DNA from: Palaemon carinicauda
Taxonomy: Eukaryota; Arthropoda; Malacostraca; Decapoda; Palaemonidae
Assembly (NCBI RefSeq): GCF_036898095.1
Contig: NC_090751.1
Span: forward strand, 81,326,955-81,390,954
Length of the DNA stretch: 64,000 nt
Direction: 5' to 3'
The position numbers and the translations under genes are program-made. Positions 12,001 through 23,145 of the stretch are shown piece by piece (the stretch's first letter is position 1; every line of letters begins with the position of its first letter). The notes beneath the pieces were generated by a model. It saw only the letters and a list, made by a program, of their open reading frames with translations. It searched no databases and was not told where the DNA came from.

Positions 12001-13260
12001 TAAACACCGAAGTGCTAGTGACTGAACAGCAAGCTGTTGACAACAGGAACAATCCTCCGAAGAGGAGTCTCTATGAGTGGCCCCTCTCGCGAACGAGAGA
12101 GGTGAGCACTTCGTAGAAGAGACTGGTGATGGAGCCCCGAAAGGCCGTGAGATCAGCTGACGTAAACAGGAACAATCCTCCGAAGAGGAGTCTCTGTGAG
12201 TGTCCTCTCACGCGAACGGGAGGGGACACTTCGTAGAAGAGACAAAAGGAGCAATCCTTCGAGGAGGAGCCCTTAGAGCGGCCTCCCTCGCGAACGAGAG
12301 AGGGCCAGACTGATCCTGCAGCTGCTCAGCCCCTTAAGCGTAGCTACAGAAGCAACCGCTCAGCCCCGAGAGCATAGTCGCTAGTACCATGGTCTAGCCT
12401 TGCAACCGCTCAGCCCCTTGAGCAAGTCAGAAGGGCGGCCGCTCAGCCCCAAGAGCATAACCGCCTAAGGACCAGGGAAAAGTAAAAAAGGGAAGTTAAC
12501 TAACTATCCTGGAGGCGAATCTCCTTATCGTTCTAGGATACAATGAAGAGCTGGCAGTAGTCACGGGGGAACTTTTAAGAGAAGGGAACGCCCCTAACGA
12601 TTGCCTTGAGAGACGGCGGCGAAGCCGACTCCCCAGGATAAACAGGACAGCTCTGCTTCGAAGGCACACACAACAGGCACGAAGAAACAGCATCGTAAAC
12701 TGGAAAATAAAAAAAAGAGTAATTATTTAACAGAAATTCCCCCGGGTGAAACTCCGAAGAGAACCCCCGAGGGAAAGAACATAAGAACGAAAGAAGGTAT
12801 GCGCCCCCCCTCCCCCAACCGGCATGCCCAGGTGAGGGGAGGGGACGAAAGTTAACAAAACAGAATTGTAACATTATAATTATGCAACTGACTTTGAATG
12901 TTCCAAGAATCACCGACCCCCGAAGGGACGTGAGCCCTGAGCTGAAAAGTTAAAACACAATTATAGTCATAAAAATAATTGAGACAAATAAAACAAAATA
13001 GCGACTCGGTCCTGAGAAGCTATCGTAGGCGTAGTACGGAGTAAGAGGTGAACGACCTCTAGAGAAGGGCCGGTCTCCACGAAGGCAACCATGGTGGCCT
13101 AGGAGTGAAAGGCCGTGATCAAGAAAAGATCGTGGTGACCTGCAAAGCCGGCGATCACTCTCGTAGACGAACACAACACACACCGCACAACACCGAAAGC
13201 AAAGGAAACTTACTATTTTCTATACACAAAAATATATATAAAGATCAATAATGTTTAAAT
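9060..13260 (-). pseudogene. Presumed gag region of A1, no intact frame
   Basis: By position this lies between RT and the 5' ITR, where gag lies in C1, D and G. Only short minus-strand frames rich in Arg, Ser and Pro remain. I could not recognise the Cys cluster that marks the Gag N-terminus in the other elements. At 4.2 kb it is much longer than the gag of C1 (2.4 kb), partly through the repeat-rich stretch at 10.0-11.3 kb. Confidence 0.45.
10040..11260. repeat. GC-rich degenerate repeat array in the A1 gag region
   Basis: The words gatcgtcggcg, gcgcgcg and gatcttcgacg recur in irregular spacing and both orientations. On the minus strand the frames give Arg/Ala/Ser-rich repeats (RASASDLRTR-like). 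CpG-rich composition is sharply different from the surrounding DNA. Comparable arginine-serine coding repeats are present in D and B. Confidence 0.75.
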
Positions 13261-13364
13261 ATATTAAGTATAAGAAAAGGTAAGTTAAAAGACAAAACAA
13301 TAATGGCCGTCAAGTGAGGATAGGAGCGGAGACTTCCGATCGCTATCCGAGCCAAAAGTAAAGT

Positions 13365-13540
13365 GGAGTATTCTCCAGTGTGTGTGAGGGGGGAGGGGTA
13401 GCTAGCTACCCCTCCCTAACCCCCGCTAACTAGCGGCGGGGTAGGAAACCCTCGTTAAAACTTTTATGGCTCGTCGTTCAGCTACGCCGAAGTAATTACC
13501 CCATGTAAATAGCGTGGTTTGTATTTCAGTTACGGAACAA
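13365..13540. repeat. A1 5' inverted terminal repeat
   Basis: Inverted copy of 5800-5955, differing at only a few bases (such as the gttag/gtagg loop and ccagtg/ccggtg), followed by the right-end-specific 42 bases ending in cggaacaa at 13540. Confidence 0.88.
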
Positions 13541-14087
13541 TTGCAGTTTCATGGGTGCTGTGCCTGAAGAGTGGGGAAGATGAAGGAAGAGGCCAGTCAC
13601 TCTACCATTCATCCCAGACTAATCCAGGGTAACGTCTGCCCTCGACCCACTACTACTTATCCTGCAAAGGAGCTGAGGTATCTCAAACCACATGTTGTCC
13701 AGCCACCACAGGACCTATGAGGAAGGCATTCAGGTTCCTGTGGGTTATGTCTTGCAGGTAGTGGGTTGTGAAGGTCGTCTGACGCTTCCAAACACCCGAT
13801 TGAAATACCTGCTCCAGAGAGTAGTTCTTTTTAAATGCTAAGGACATACATATGCCCCTGCCTTCATAAGCTCTTGTCTATGATCTTGTGGAGGACAATC
13901 TGGATTCAAGTTCAAGGCCCGATCTATGACCTGTCGAATCGAAGAACAGATCGTATTCTTGGTGACCATCCTTTTGACCCTAGCTATGCTCACGAAAAGC
14001 TTGTTTTCATGCATGCGAGCTCCGGCAAATAATTTAAGATTATGATTAAGTGCTTTTATAGTACATAACAACAATTGATCTGAGTCA
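13541..14087 (-). mobile_element. DIRS remnant I, part 2: YR C-terminal segment
   Basis: The minus strand holds the YR tail: LFVS then RMVTKNT and IRQVIDRAL at 13838-14074, and downstream a piece equivalent to YLQDVTHR. It continues remnant I from 5754 and is interrupted again by F at 14088. The frame resumes at 22265 with the preceding YR segment, so the two insertions can be removed on paper to give collinear YR sequence. Confidence 0.8.
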
Positions 14088-14560
14088 AAAAGGGATTTTG
14101 ACGAAGGAAAAATCTATTTCAGGGCGAGAGACCTGTGCCGCCCAGTGAAATGCTCCTTTAGCACCATTTCTAAGGTATATAACTGCTATATATTACCAGA
14201 GAAAAAATTGCATAGGAATGCCAGGTTGAACCCATCTCGCTCACCTATATAAGGTGTCGATATTATACTGGGGCGTGATGATTCACAGCCAGAGGTCTCG
14301 CACCATTTAGATATCTCCTCTTCAAAACCCCCGCCACAGCGAGGTGCCGATCAACACTACTACCACTAACCTAACCCACGCCAGTGATGTCACTCCTCAT
14401 AGCACCCAAGGTTTGGGGCCCATGTTGGGAGGGAAGTCATGGGAGGGTTCACTGGGCGGCACATGTCTCTCGCCCAGAAATGGATTTTTCCTTCGTCAAA
14501 ATCCCTTTTCTGGGCTCAGACCTGTGCCGCCCAGTGAAATTGTACAAGAGAAAAGGTCCC
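14088..14560. repeat. F 3' inverted terminal repeat plus internal complementary region
   Basis: The arm aagggattttgacgaagg at 14091 is complemented at about 14485-14510; the sequence then runs into the complement of the right end (tctgggctcagacctgtgcc). The fold-back is flanked by the shared gtgccgcccagtgaa block. Confidence 0.88.
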
Positions 14561-14661
14561 AAAACTTGGAACAATACCTGAGGAAGTAAAATAAAATCCA
14601 AAATAACAGGTAAGAGGATAGCAAGACATAGTTGATTAAGATTCACTATGTTCAGGAGGAA

Positions 14662-15510
14662 TCACATTCCCTGCTGCCACTGTAGCAAATATAAGGCTTC
14701 CAGAGGTTTTAAACAGTAGCGTTTAAAAACTGTTGGAGACTTCCAGCCTGTATATTTAGTAAGTCCAGCAAAGTTCATAGTAATTAACTGAGGTAGCTAC
14801 AGCTCGTATATCATGGACGTGAGGGAGTGATGTGGGAATGATTCTAGGTAGCCCGTTAATGAAATACAGAATCTGCTGTCTGATTCCTTTCAGGATGATG
14901 GTTCTTCCATCTTCTCTAATGGATAAGGGCCCTGAGGACTGAATGGAAGATATGTTTAAGTAGGCTTTCAGAGTGTTTACTGGACATAAAGATGGGTCCT
15001 GCGGAAGTGGGACAATCTTCCAGGGGAACCGTCTGTCCTGGGGGGTCCTCATTTTTGCTAAAAATCTTTTGTCAGGGGAAAGGAGTACTTCCCCTGACGA
15101 GAGAAATTCAATATGACCTGGATCTCTAGACAAGGCTGAAAGTTATGATATTCTGGCGCCAGAAGTCGGGTTCATTAAGAACAAGGATTTCCTTAACAAT
15201 GGAATATAATGACAAGTCTCGTTAAGAGTGACTGAAGCCAACTTAAGTAAGTCATTCAGAAACCAGGAAACTGAGCTAGGGTGAGTTGATGGTTTCAATC
15301 TGGCGCAGGTTCTCGGGATGGATGAGAAGTATGAATCTGTAAGGTCAATATTAAAACCAATTTGGAAAATCTTCTTCAAGGCTGACTTAATTGTGGTAAT
15401 AGTACAAGCCGCTAAGCCTGATTCAAATAAAATTCTGAAGAAGGTTACTGTCAGATTCATAGTCATCGTCTCAACCTTTGAGTCCCTTAAAAACTTGCAA
15501 GTTTCATAAC
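14662..15510 (-). pseudogene. Tyrosine recombinase of F, frameshifted
   Basis: YR motifs are spread over three frames. The N-terminal helical part (TTIKSALKKIF) lies at 15143-15466. The first catalytic Arg lies in SGARIS near 15150. HDIRAVATS lies at about 14800-14830. After a frameshift comes a tail with GWKSPTVFKRYCLKPL, holding the Trp and the Tyr nucleophile, ending at a TGA at 14662. All catalytic positions are still present, so decay is by indels rather than by loss of the site. Three indels would be needed to explain the frames. Confidence 0.78.
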
Positions 15511-15684
15511 AGCCGAATCATACTGTCGAAGGGTGGATTTCCTCTTATCCGATTCTAAAAATAGCATATTTGAGGATCAATATCTGCACCTCTTGAGCTG
15601 CAAATTTCATAAAGTCCATAAAGTTAGGGCATTCTGAATTTTGAGGAAGCTAACACACTGCGAGTTGTACTACTTGTGTTAGTA

Positions 15685-16960
15685 TTAGATTGGGGATCTG
15701 TCGAGGTGGAGACCCAGTTCCACCAGAAGGGGAAACCCGTTGCTCTTGGGCCAGATGGGGGCTACTAGAGCAACTTGGCCTTTGAAAGTCCTGAGCTTGT
15801 CTAACACTTTCACGACAGATTTATTGGTGGGAATAGGTAAATTCTCTCCCAAATGTTCCAGGCTAATGACATTGCATCTGTGGCGTAAGCCCGAGGATCC
15901 GGGTTGGGGGCTACTTAGCACTCTAGTTTGTGGTTGGACTCTGTTGCAAACAGATCTATCTGCAGATCCGGAACCTGAGAAAGAATCCATCTGAAGGACT
16001 TTGGGTCTAGTGACCACTCCGACTCCAGCGGAGTTGTCCTCGAAAGTGCGTCCGCCACTAGCTATCTAGAACAAACCTGATATGTTGGTTTTTGGCTGGA
16101 GCCGGTTGCTTTAAGGTCAAAAATACCGCCATGGCCTCTAAGACATTGATATGAAGTTGGCGGAATATAGTCGACCATAGTCCCTGGACTTTCTTGTACT
16201 GAGAGTATCTCCCCAGCCTGTTAAGGAAGCATCTGTGTGAATGACCAGCTTGGGGGTGGATATTGTAAGGAAACGGATTTGCCAGATTTTGACTTTTGTC
16301 CATGGTTGAAGTCTTTTCCTCAGAATTGGTTGGAGTCGAGCCCTTTGTCTCGATATTACTCGTTTGCCCTGGAGCACCATACTCGGCTTATATCTTTCAG
16401 TCTGGCCTTCCGTAGTATATCTGTTACTGAGGCAAACTGGAGGGCACCCAGGATTCTCTTGATTCTCCTGGAAGACAATTTGTCTTTGAGAAAACGTATT
16501 GTGTTTTGCTATATCGTTCCTCTTGGCTGTCGGGAGACACAGAGTGTGGGAGCATAGAACCCATCGAATCCTAGCCATTGAAACTTGTCTTCGGGACCAG
16601 ACGAGATTTCTCGAAGTTGATTTGGAACCAAAACTGTTGTAAGAGATTATCACTCTGTAGTTGCTGTGAGGCAGTTCTTGCCTAGTTGAAGCCTAGAAAC
16701 GGACGAAAATGCCTTGCTATCGGAACATGATAGCAAACGTCTGCAAGATCCATAGAGGCGGTGACGGCCCCACAGGGAAGCAAGGTCCGCACCTGAGAGA
16801 CGGTCAGCATGTGAAACTTGTCGCATTGAATGTAAGAATTCAGAAGTGACAGGTCCAGGATTACTCTTCGCTATTCTGAGTCTTTCTTTGGCACGCTGAA
16901 CAAGCGACCCTGAATTAGAAGCGATTTACTTCCTTTATTGCCTTCTTTTGCAATAGATCG
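15685..16960 (-). pseudogene. RNase H, methyltransferase-like tail and RT remnant of F (RT core deleted)
   Basis: The RNase H start (LVIHTDASLTGWG) and its Glu box (HINVLEAMAVF) lie at 16058-16280. A post-RNase H region equivalent to the FPPF segment, in shifted frames, lies at 15685-16017. Upstream, an RT fragment (ADVCYHVPI, then RHFRPFLGF) at about 16690-16790 is followed directly by the later segment (INFEKSRLVP) near 16590. About 60 codons that should hold the FGL and YxDD boxes are absent, so the polymerase is dead by deletion. Confidence 0.72.
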
Positions 16961-16963
16961 TTT

Positions 16964-18480
16964 TCATATAAGACTAGCTCTTCCGTTGGATGTTGATGAA
17001 AACTGGTTGGTGGAGGGGGCCCTTCTATCCAACTCCACCCTAGACCTTTGGAAATTATGCTGAAAGCCCAAATGTTGAACGTTCAACGGTTCCGAAAGAT
17101 GTAAAGTCTTCCCCCTACCCGAGAACTCCCAATGATTTGCTGCGGATTTACCTCCTCGGCCTCCGCGGAATTCTCGGCCTCGAGAGCAGCTGTTGCGAAA
17201 GATTCCTCTCGAGCTAGTGCCTCTGGCGCGCTGGTAACCCTGGAAAGCACCCTGAGTTTCAAAGGTGGGGTTAAAGGCTGGGGAAGTAGCATAGGAGGTA
17301 GTTGCTACTTGGGACTGAGGAACCAGCACGTATTGCTGTTGGGGTTGACCCTTCGAAGTGAAAGGTCGACTCCCTTGTGCCACCGGGATGGTCTGAACCA
17401 CCTGTTGGGACTGCCTGTTTGGAAGGAATGGAAAGGTCTCAGACTCTTTCTACCTCGAGATTGGTTGTTGGCCGGTTCGAACTTGCGCTTGGGGACTAAG
17501 CCCCACCGAACCTTGAGGCTCTAATTGACCCTAGCAGCTTCGCTGAGGATGTTGACTAAATCTTCAGGGAATAAGTCAGGGCCCCAGACTGGGGCTTTAA
17601 TGAGCTTGTTAGGCTCATGTCTGATAGTGGTCTCAGACAAGACATGCCTACAGCAACGACGTCTGGCCGCAAAGAAGTGGTAGGAATCAGACAGTAAGGT
17701 TTGAAGTAATGACTTCGTCAAGACCTTAAAAAGTGGTTCCTCTTCATACATTAAAGAGGTCATTTCTGCCATTGTAGCCGCGTTGATAGATCTACTCAGG
17801 TGCATACAGGCTTCGAACTCGAGACATATCAGGGATTCCGGAAGCCTGGGTAACCGCTCACTGAACTGAATGGAAGCACAGTCAGCGCTTAATTTACCCG
17901 ATGTGAAGGCCGCCGGGGCGTTAGTCCAGCAATCGTGATCCCCCGGGAACAGGAGGGAAGTCGGATCCGTTTCCTTCAGTTGCGGTAACGGCTTGTCCTC
18001 GTTTATTGCCTGCTGAGCAAGGTCCACTATCTTAGTGACACACGGATTAGGGGTTTACTCATCCACTACAAACATCGTGTACGAGCTCTTGTGAGGTGTT
18101 AACATAGTGTTAACACACTCCCACTCGTTTAAGGGCCAGGCACAGGTGGACTGAGCATGCCCCTTCGGGTAAATTTTGGTTTCTTTTGGGACCTTGTCAA
18201 ACCTTACGAGTGTCTCCTCGGTAAGGCGTGCGAAACCAGGGAAAGGGAACTGTGGACCCGGCGGGTAGAATTCAAAATCTTCAACAGGCCGGGTGCCAAA
18301 CCCTTCGATGGTTAACATACCATCTTGAAGGGAGAGTGCAAGGCCACCTTCCACGGATTGCTTTCGACGAATTCCGGGAGCTTAGAGGCATCCGGGATGA
18401 TATATTGTTGCTGTTGAGGTAGCCCATAACGAATGAGACCCTGTACGAGGCTATCTGGTTTAGCACTCTCTCAGTGAGGG
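16964..18480 (-). pseudogene. Gag of F (C-terminal RG-rich part and capsid-like part)
   Basis: Three minus-strand pieces are seen: 18055-18354, 17521-18027 and 16964-17401, which do not share one frame. The last is rich in Arg/Gly (GRGREF, GGRGGK), suited to nucleic-acid binding like the C-terminus of other DIRS Gags. The middle piece carries a conserved-looking segment ending WGPDLFPEDLVNILSE. This parallels the NDIFPIKLVEDMMEKV segment in the D Gag and the LFPEDLIKEIA segment of C1, so it is a Gag even though overall sequence is distant. The upstream end is interrupted by a SINE at 18506. Confidence 0.65.
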
Positions 18481-18505
18481 TGCTAACAAGGGAACCCATT
18501 GCCAT

Positions 18506-18525
18506 AAATATATACACATACATAC

Positions 18526-18624
<99 letters not shown>

Positions 18625-18767
18625 CACACACATACAGACATATATATGGATAAATATCAACACAACATCGTGTTCAAAATAGAAATGAATTTCTACCTCA
18701 TACTTGGGATCAAACGCTGGCCCCTTCTAATGAAAGGTCAGGTCAAAACCAACCATGCCACGAGAGG
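18506..18767 (-). mobile_element. tRNA-derived SINE with (TA)n tail
   Basis: Read on the minus strand from 18767: a tRNA-like head with an A-box (gtggcatggttgg), then a B-box-like gtttgatccc about 45 bases later, then a short body (agaaattcatttctattttg) and a long (TA)n tail ending near 18535. Flanks carry the same ccattgc word (18496-18502 and 18768-18774), a likely target-site duplication. It sits inside the Gag region of F. Confidence 0.7.
18535..18613. repeat. (TA)n microsatellite forming the SINE tail
   Basis: About 39 near-perfect TA units; variable tracts such as tacatacata continue on both sides. Confidence 0.97.
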
Positions 18768-18776
18768 CCATTGCAT

Positions 18777-19300
18777 CAAATCTTGAAAGGGCTGCCGGAT
18801 CAAAGGGAGCCTCCGGGGTCGTAGGTTTCAGGCCGGGCTTCGCTCTCGACCCAAGAGAGGAAGAAGTAGCTGCGGCTGAGTCTTTGGGGACTCTGGAAGA
18901 CGAAGTCTTAACTGGTTTGGTGATTTGGAAGACCTGTGAGTCTTTGATAGGGGCTGGCGGGTAGCTTTAACTTTAGGGACAACAGGACGTGGCCTGACAT
19001 CAGCCACGTGCTTCCCTGAAAACCCCTAAAAGGAAGACACAGGGTCTCTTTGCCCTGACACTCCGGGCGAACCTGCCGACCCAGATCTAAAGAGTCGCCA
19101 AGGTAGAAGTCTTGGAAGACTGCGAGCTCTGAAAGAGAGTATATCGTTACTAATAAACAAGGTAACTTCATTGGGAATGTAAAATAAATAGATCGAGAAT
19201 AAAGTTTAATTCGATCAATTACAAAGGAAATAAAATGAAAATCCCAAAAGATTATATCCGAAGTTAAAATTATAGATAGTAACGACAGGAGCACCTACAG
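18777..19300. other. F internal region, no recognisable gene
   Basis: Presumably the N-terminal gag or 5' leader of F. Only short frames are open and none shows the DPH-Cys cluster seen in other DIRS Gags here. Confidence 0.45.
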
Positions 19301-20338
19301 AGTATCCCATAGTAGGATAGTAACCCAAAAAGATCCGGGTGCTCCGAATTCTTAAAATAGACCGGTATGAAACCGGGACAAAAAGGCTAAGAACAAAATT
19401 TCGGACCGGTATAGTAACCGGGGAAAAAACTTTTCATAAATTAACTGACATTGTTAAAATAATTCCGTAAAAAGTGAAGATTATCAATGAAATAATATTG
19501 TCATAGCGAGAAATATACTATCCCGTCGCTACTGGGGAAGTATAGAATAAAAATAAAGATACATGAGTATCCCATAGTAGGTCAGTAACCCAAAAAGATC
19601 CGGATGCTCCGAATTCTTAAATTAGACCGATATGAAACCGGGGACAAAAGGCTATGAACAAAATTTCGGACCGGTATAGTAACCGGGGGAAAACTTATCA
19701 TAAATTAACTGACATTGTTAAAACAAACCCGTAATAAGTTAAGATTATCAATGAAATAATATTGTCATAGCGAGAAATATACTATCCCGTCGCTACTTGA
19801 GAAGCATAGAATAAAATAAAGATACATGAGTATCCCATAATAGGTTAGTAACCTAAAAAGATCCGGGTGTTCCGAATTTTTAAAATAGACCGATATGAAA
19901 CCGGGACAAAAGGCTATGAACAAACTCTAGGACCGGTATAGTAACCGGGGAAAAACTTATCATAAATAAACTGACATTGTTAAAACAATTCCGTAATAAG
20001 TTAAGATTATCAATGAAATAATATTGTCATAGCGAGAAATATACTATCCCGTCGCTACTGGGGAAGTATAGAATAACAATACAGATACATGAGTATCCCA
20101 TAATAGGTTAGTAACCTAAAAAGATCTGGGTGCTCCGGACTCTTAAAATAGACCGATATGAAACCGGGACAAAAGGCTATGAACAAAGTTTCGGACCGGT
20201 ATAGTAACCGGGGGAAAACTTATCAAAAATTAACTGACATTGTTGAAACAATTCTGTAATAAGTTAAGATTATCAATGAAATAATATTGTCATAGCGAGG
20301 AATATACTATCCCGTCACTACCGGGGAGGTATATAATA
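19301..20338. repeat. Tandem array of four about 264-bp units in F
   Basis: The unit begins agtatcccat and starts at 19301, 19566, 19829 and 20092 (periods 265, 263, 263), with a fourth copy ending near 20338. Inside each unit occur aaaaagatc, gaccg(g/a)tatgaaaccg, ggaccggtatagtaacc and actatcccgtc(g/a)cta. Copies differ by scattered substitutions and small indels. It lies between gag and the 5' ITR and has no coding potential. Confidence 0.95.
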
Positions 20339-21949
20339 AAAAAGGGTTTATAATAACATGCTACCTTATAATAACATGGGAGCTTAAAGTACACTGCTAT
20401 AGCAGTGGGTAAAACATTCTTAAGCCGTAAGGGCGATAAAACACTTAAAGTTAACAGCTTAATAGGTAACAGAATAAGTCAATCCGTAACTCTGATCATA
20501 CAAGGGGAACAGTCGAGTAAAAGAAATATATATATAAATATAAGATTAATCGTAATATGGTTAGGGATATACGTTGGCTCCGGAGAGACAAGTGAGAGAG
20601 CCCGGGGCTCGTGTTAACCTACCGGGGTAGGTGGGACATGGGGAAGGGTTATTGGGGGTCAGAGACTCACCGACGGGCTCAAGGTCCTAACCAAAAACTC
20701 GACAAGATAACTAGGTCCGGAATCTACAAACGGGGATCCCGTAGATAAAATGATTAACATCGAGTGGGGTCCGTGAAGTGCGGAACGCCACACGGGGAGG
20801 GTGAAGGGAGGGAGCCCATAATGGGTCCGTAGGGTGCGGAACCAGGAGGTAGCATCCAGGAATAATATGTGTATATATAAGACATGGAACCCAAACCATA
20901 GCAGAAATCCCTCCCGCCGACCGATGGCCAATCGGAGCGGCGGGGAGAAAACGGCTACGGAGGGTACTATAACATATAGCCTCTTAAACGCTTGTGAAGG
21001 AGCCAGGCGATAACCCCGGGGAGGGGGGGGAGAGTGAAAGGGTACGGGAGGATTCGACCCGCGAAACAAAGCAGCTGACTCCAAGGCTCGAAGAGCGAGA
21101 GGCATCCCTGAAGTGGGGATGTAGGTGGGGGGAGGCTATCACGTGGACAGAGAGACCAGGCGTACCAAACTGGTCGAAGAACCACGACATATGGATGATC
21201 AATACGGATAGACATAATATAATACAATATAATATAATGATATATAATATAATTGATATGGTATAAAATATTATGAGTAGGAAAACATGCAAATAATATA
21301 GAAAGAGAGGGACGCAAGGGAGAGGCAGGGAAGAGCCGAACCTTCCAGCGCGGGGAGGACCGAGCTGGGCAAGGGGGGGGGGCAACATAACATAAAGTCG
21401 GTGAGGTGCCGACATAAAAATATGAAAACAAATTGCCTCGCGAGTCCCACTCAAACTAAAGCAACTACTAGTCATAAATATAATGTAACGTATCCGCTTA
21501 TGATAACATAATAACGTGGGGTAACATAAAAAACTAGCAGCGCCCGAAGGCGAGCAGGCACGCCAACCTAACACGAACTGTGATACCGTAGTACCATAAC
21601 AACTGTATCGTAAATAACAGGATAATGAAATACCATAACAAAATAAAATAACACGATGTGTGAACCGTGAATTACCCAGATAGGTTCAAAACGAAAAACA
21701 ATTAGTATGGAAGACTAATTGTAAAGCGTTAAGAACAAGAGAGAGAGGAGGTAGCCAGCCGCCATGGCGGTCCCGAAGCGGGGCCGTGAACCGTGAAAAT
21801 TAAAAACTGTGACAAAATTACAACAAAGGGCAAGGCTACCTCCAAATACTCAAAACTCATAGATCTGGTACTTAACTTCGACGGAGTGACAGTAGAGTCC
21901 GACATCATGAGATAAATCCTGGGTAAATCCGGGAAAAAACACACACCGA
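20339..21949. other. F 5' non-coding region, no recognisable gene
   Basis: Minus-strand frames of 60-200 codons at 20659-21574 have no motif I recognise and overlap each other in several frames. A TA-rich patch (ataatataatataat-like) lies at 21205-21265. The F element is longer than C1 mostly because of this stretch and the tandem array. Confidence 0.5.
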
Positions 21950-21984
21950 AAAAGTGAACACCGTAAAGCATTGGTACTATGAAA

Positions 21985-22264
21985 GGAGTGACGTCACTGG
22001 CGTGGGTTAGGTTAGTGGTAGTAGTGTTGATCGGCACCTCGCTGTGGCGGGGGGTTTTGAAGACGAGATATCTAAATGGTGCGAGACCTCTGGTTGTGAA
22101 TCATCACACCCCAGTATAATATCGACACCTTATATAGGTGAGCGAGCTGGGTTCAACCTGGAATTCCTATGCAATTTTTTCTCTGGTAATATATAGCAGT
22201 TATATACCTTAGAAATGGTGCTAAAGGAGCATTTCACTGGGCGGCACAGGTCTGAGCCCAGAAA
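21985..22264. repeat. F 5' inverted terminal repeat
   Basis: Inverted copy of 14140-14405, for example gatcggcacctcgctgtgg on this side against ccacagcgaggtgccgatc on the other. Confidence 0.9.
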
Positions 22265-22528
22265 GATAAAGTACAGACTTTCAGTCCGGAAGGACCCAAA
22301 CCCTCAGGTCCGCTACAGCCAGAGTCTGGTCTTGGCAATGGACTCGGGGACGAAGTCGAGTGTTAACATGACCTTCATCCCGTGGCTGGGATATGTTGTA
22401 GAAAAGGCCATGCACTTTGTTGGCTCTCACAGTAGAGGCCAAAGCAAGAATGTACTGTACCAAGAGTTTTTCCTCAATTTTTCTATCTGACACATAGACT
22501 CCTTAAAGGAGTCTATGATCTGACAATA
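22265..22528 (-). mobile_element. DIRS remnant I, part 3: YR central segment
   Basis: The minus strand reads KLLVQYILALAST then VRANKVHGLFYNIS, equivalent to LALASAKRVSELHGLSY around the first catalytic Arg in D. This is the YR segment that directly precedes the part at 13541-14087. The remnant is cut again at 22528, where terminus E begins. Confidence 0.78.
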
Positions 22529-23145
22529 TGACAAATTTAGAGATAATTTGTATTTTTCCCTAACTAAGACAAATATGGTTATTTATTTGGATTATATTTC
22601 GGCGAATCTGTAAGGTAGCCATTAGACTTAAAGTACGAGGTGGCAACCCTTCCTAACCGCTTGAGTGGGTAAGCTGGGGCTGGTGGGGGGGGTACCCAGC
22701 CACCTCTATATACTCTCACAGCTGTGAGGTACATCACTTTTGATTGCAGGAAGGACTTCTGGGGGACAGGTGATGGCGAGCCAATTTATATAAATAACCC
22801 CAGGTTTATATTAGTTAGGGAAAAATACAAATTATCTCCCAATTTGTCATTTGTTCCCATACTAACAAACCTTACGTTATTTATTTGGATGACTCACTCT
22901 TAGGTGGGTGGAAGTATCATTGACCTGGTTTTACCTAGTACAGTATATGACTATGGTCTAGGGGAAACTTTAACACCTCACTAAAATATACAAAGTGGGT
23001 ATACTGTAATAGTGGCCTGTGCAATTCATTGTAATAGTTTGTTGTTTTGTATAAACACTTTCTGAGTTTATATATAGGAAAAACAAGACGTTTCCCATTG
23101 CTTACCACGCAGAAAGCAATGGAAACATGGGCAGTATATAAATAT
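22529..23145 (-). mobile_element. DIRS terminus E: 3' ITR, ICR and 3' non-coding region
   Basis: Fold-back arms (tgacaaatttagagataat at 22529 and attatctcccaatttgtca near 22825-22845), then the complement of a right end (tttgttcccatactaac). About 300 bases of the post-ICR block follow (aggtgggtggaagta), with no YR reached before D is inserted at 23146. The matching right end, expected to close gtatgggaacaaat, was not found in the window. Confidence 0.75.

Larger units (their letters stand above)
5755..13540 (-). mobile_element. DIRS element A1, 7.8 kb, full length but heavily decayed
   Basis: Both ends are present. The left (3') end opens with tgacaaattcgtag and the right (5') end closes with cagttacggaacaa. 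About 150 bases inside the ends are almost perfect inverted repeats (5800-5955 against 13365-13505). An ICR at about 6005-6095 joins the complements of both ends. Order on the minus strand is 5' ITR, gag, RT, RNase H, YR, ICR, 3' ITR. It sits inside remnant I, whose sequence continues on both sides, with no target duplication longer than AT. Confidence 0.9.
14088..22264 (-). mobile_element. DIRS element F, 8.2 kb, full length but decayed
   Basis: The left end begins at aaaaagggattttgacg (14087-14103) and the right end is gagcccagaaa (22254-22264). Inverted repeats of about 280 bases match almost perfectly (14140-14405 against 21985-22250), and an ICR at about 14440-14560 joins both complements. 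Internal order on the minus strand is 5' ITR, long non-coding and tandem-repeat region, gag, RT remnant, RNase H, methyltransferase-like tail, YR. The ITR and Gag differ completely from the A/D/C families, so F is a separate DIRS lineage. It interrupts the YR gene of remnant I in an A-run. Confidence 0.9.

Noticed and set aside
18281..18663. Two minus-strand ORFs at 18281-18631 and 18460-18663
   Set aside because: Mostly Tyr-Ile repeats from the (TA)n tail of the SINE.
19301..20338. Regularly spaced repeats as a possible CRISPR array
   Set aside because: The repeated units are 264 bp with no short repeat/unique spacer alternation, and the genome is eukaryotic.
20659..21574. Minus-strand ORFs of 148-196 codons upstream of the F gag
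   Set aside because: Three frames overlap, with no motif, and the peptides are unlike any Gag here; probably non-coding leader.
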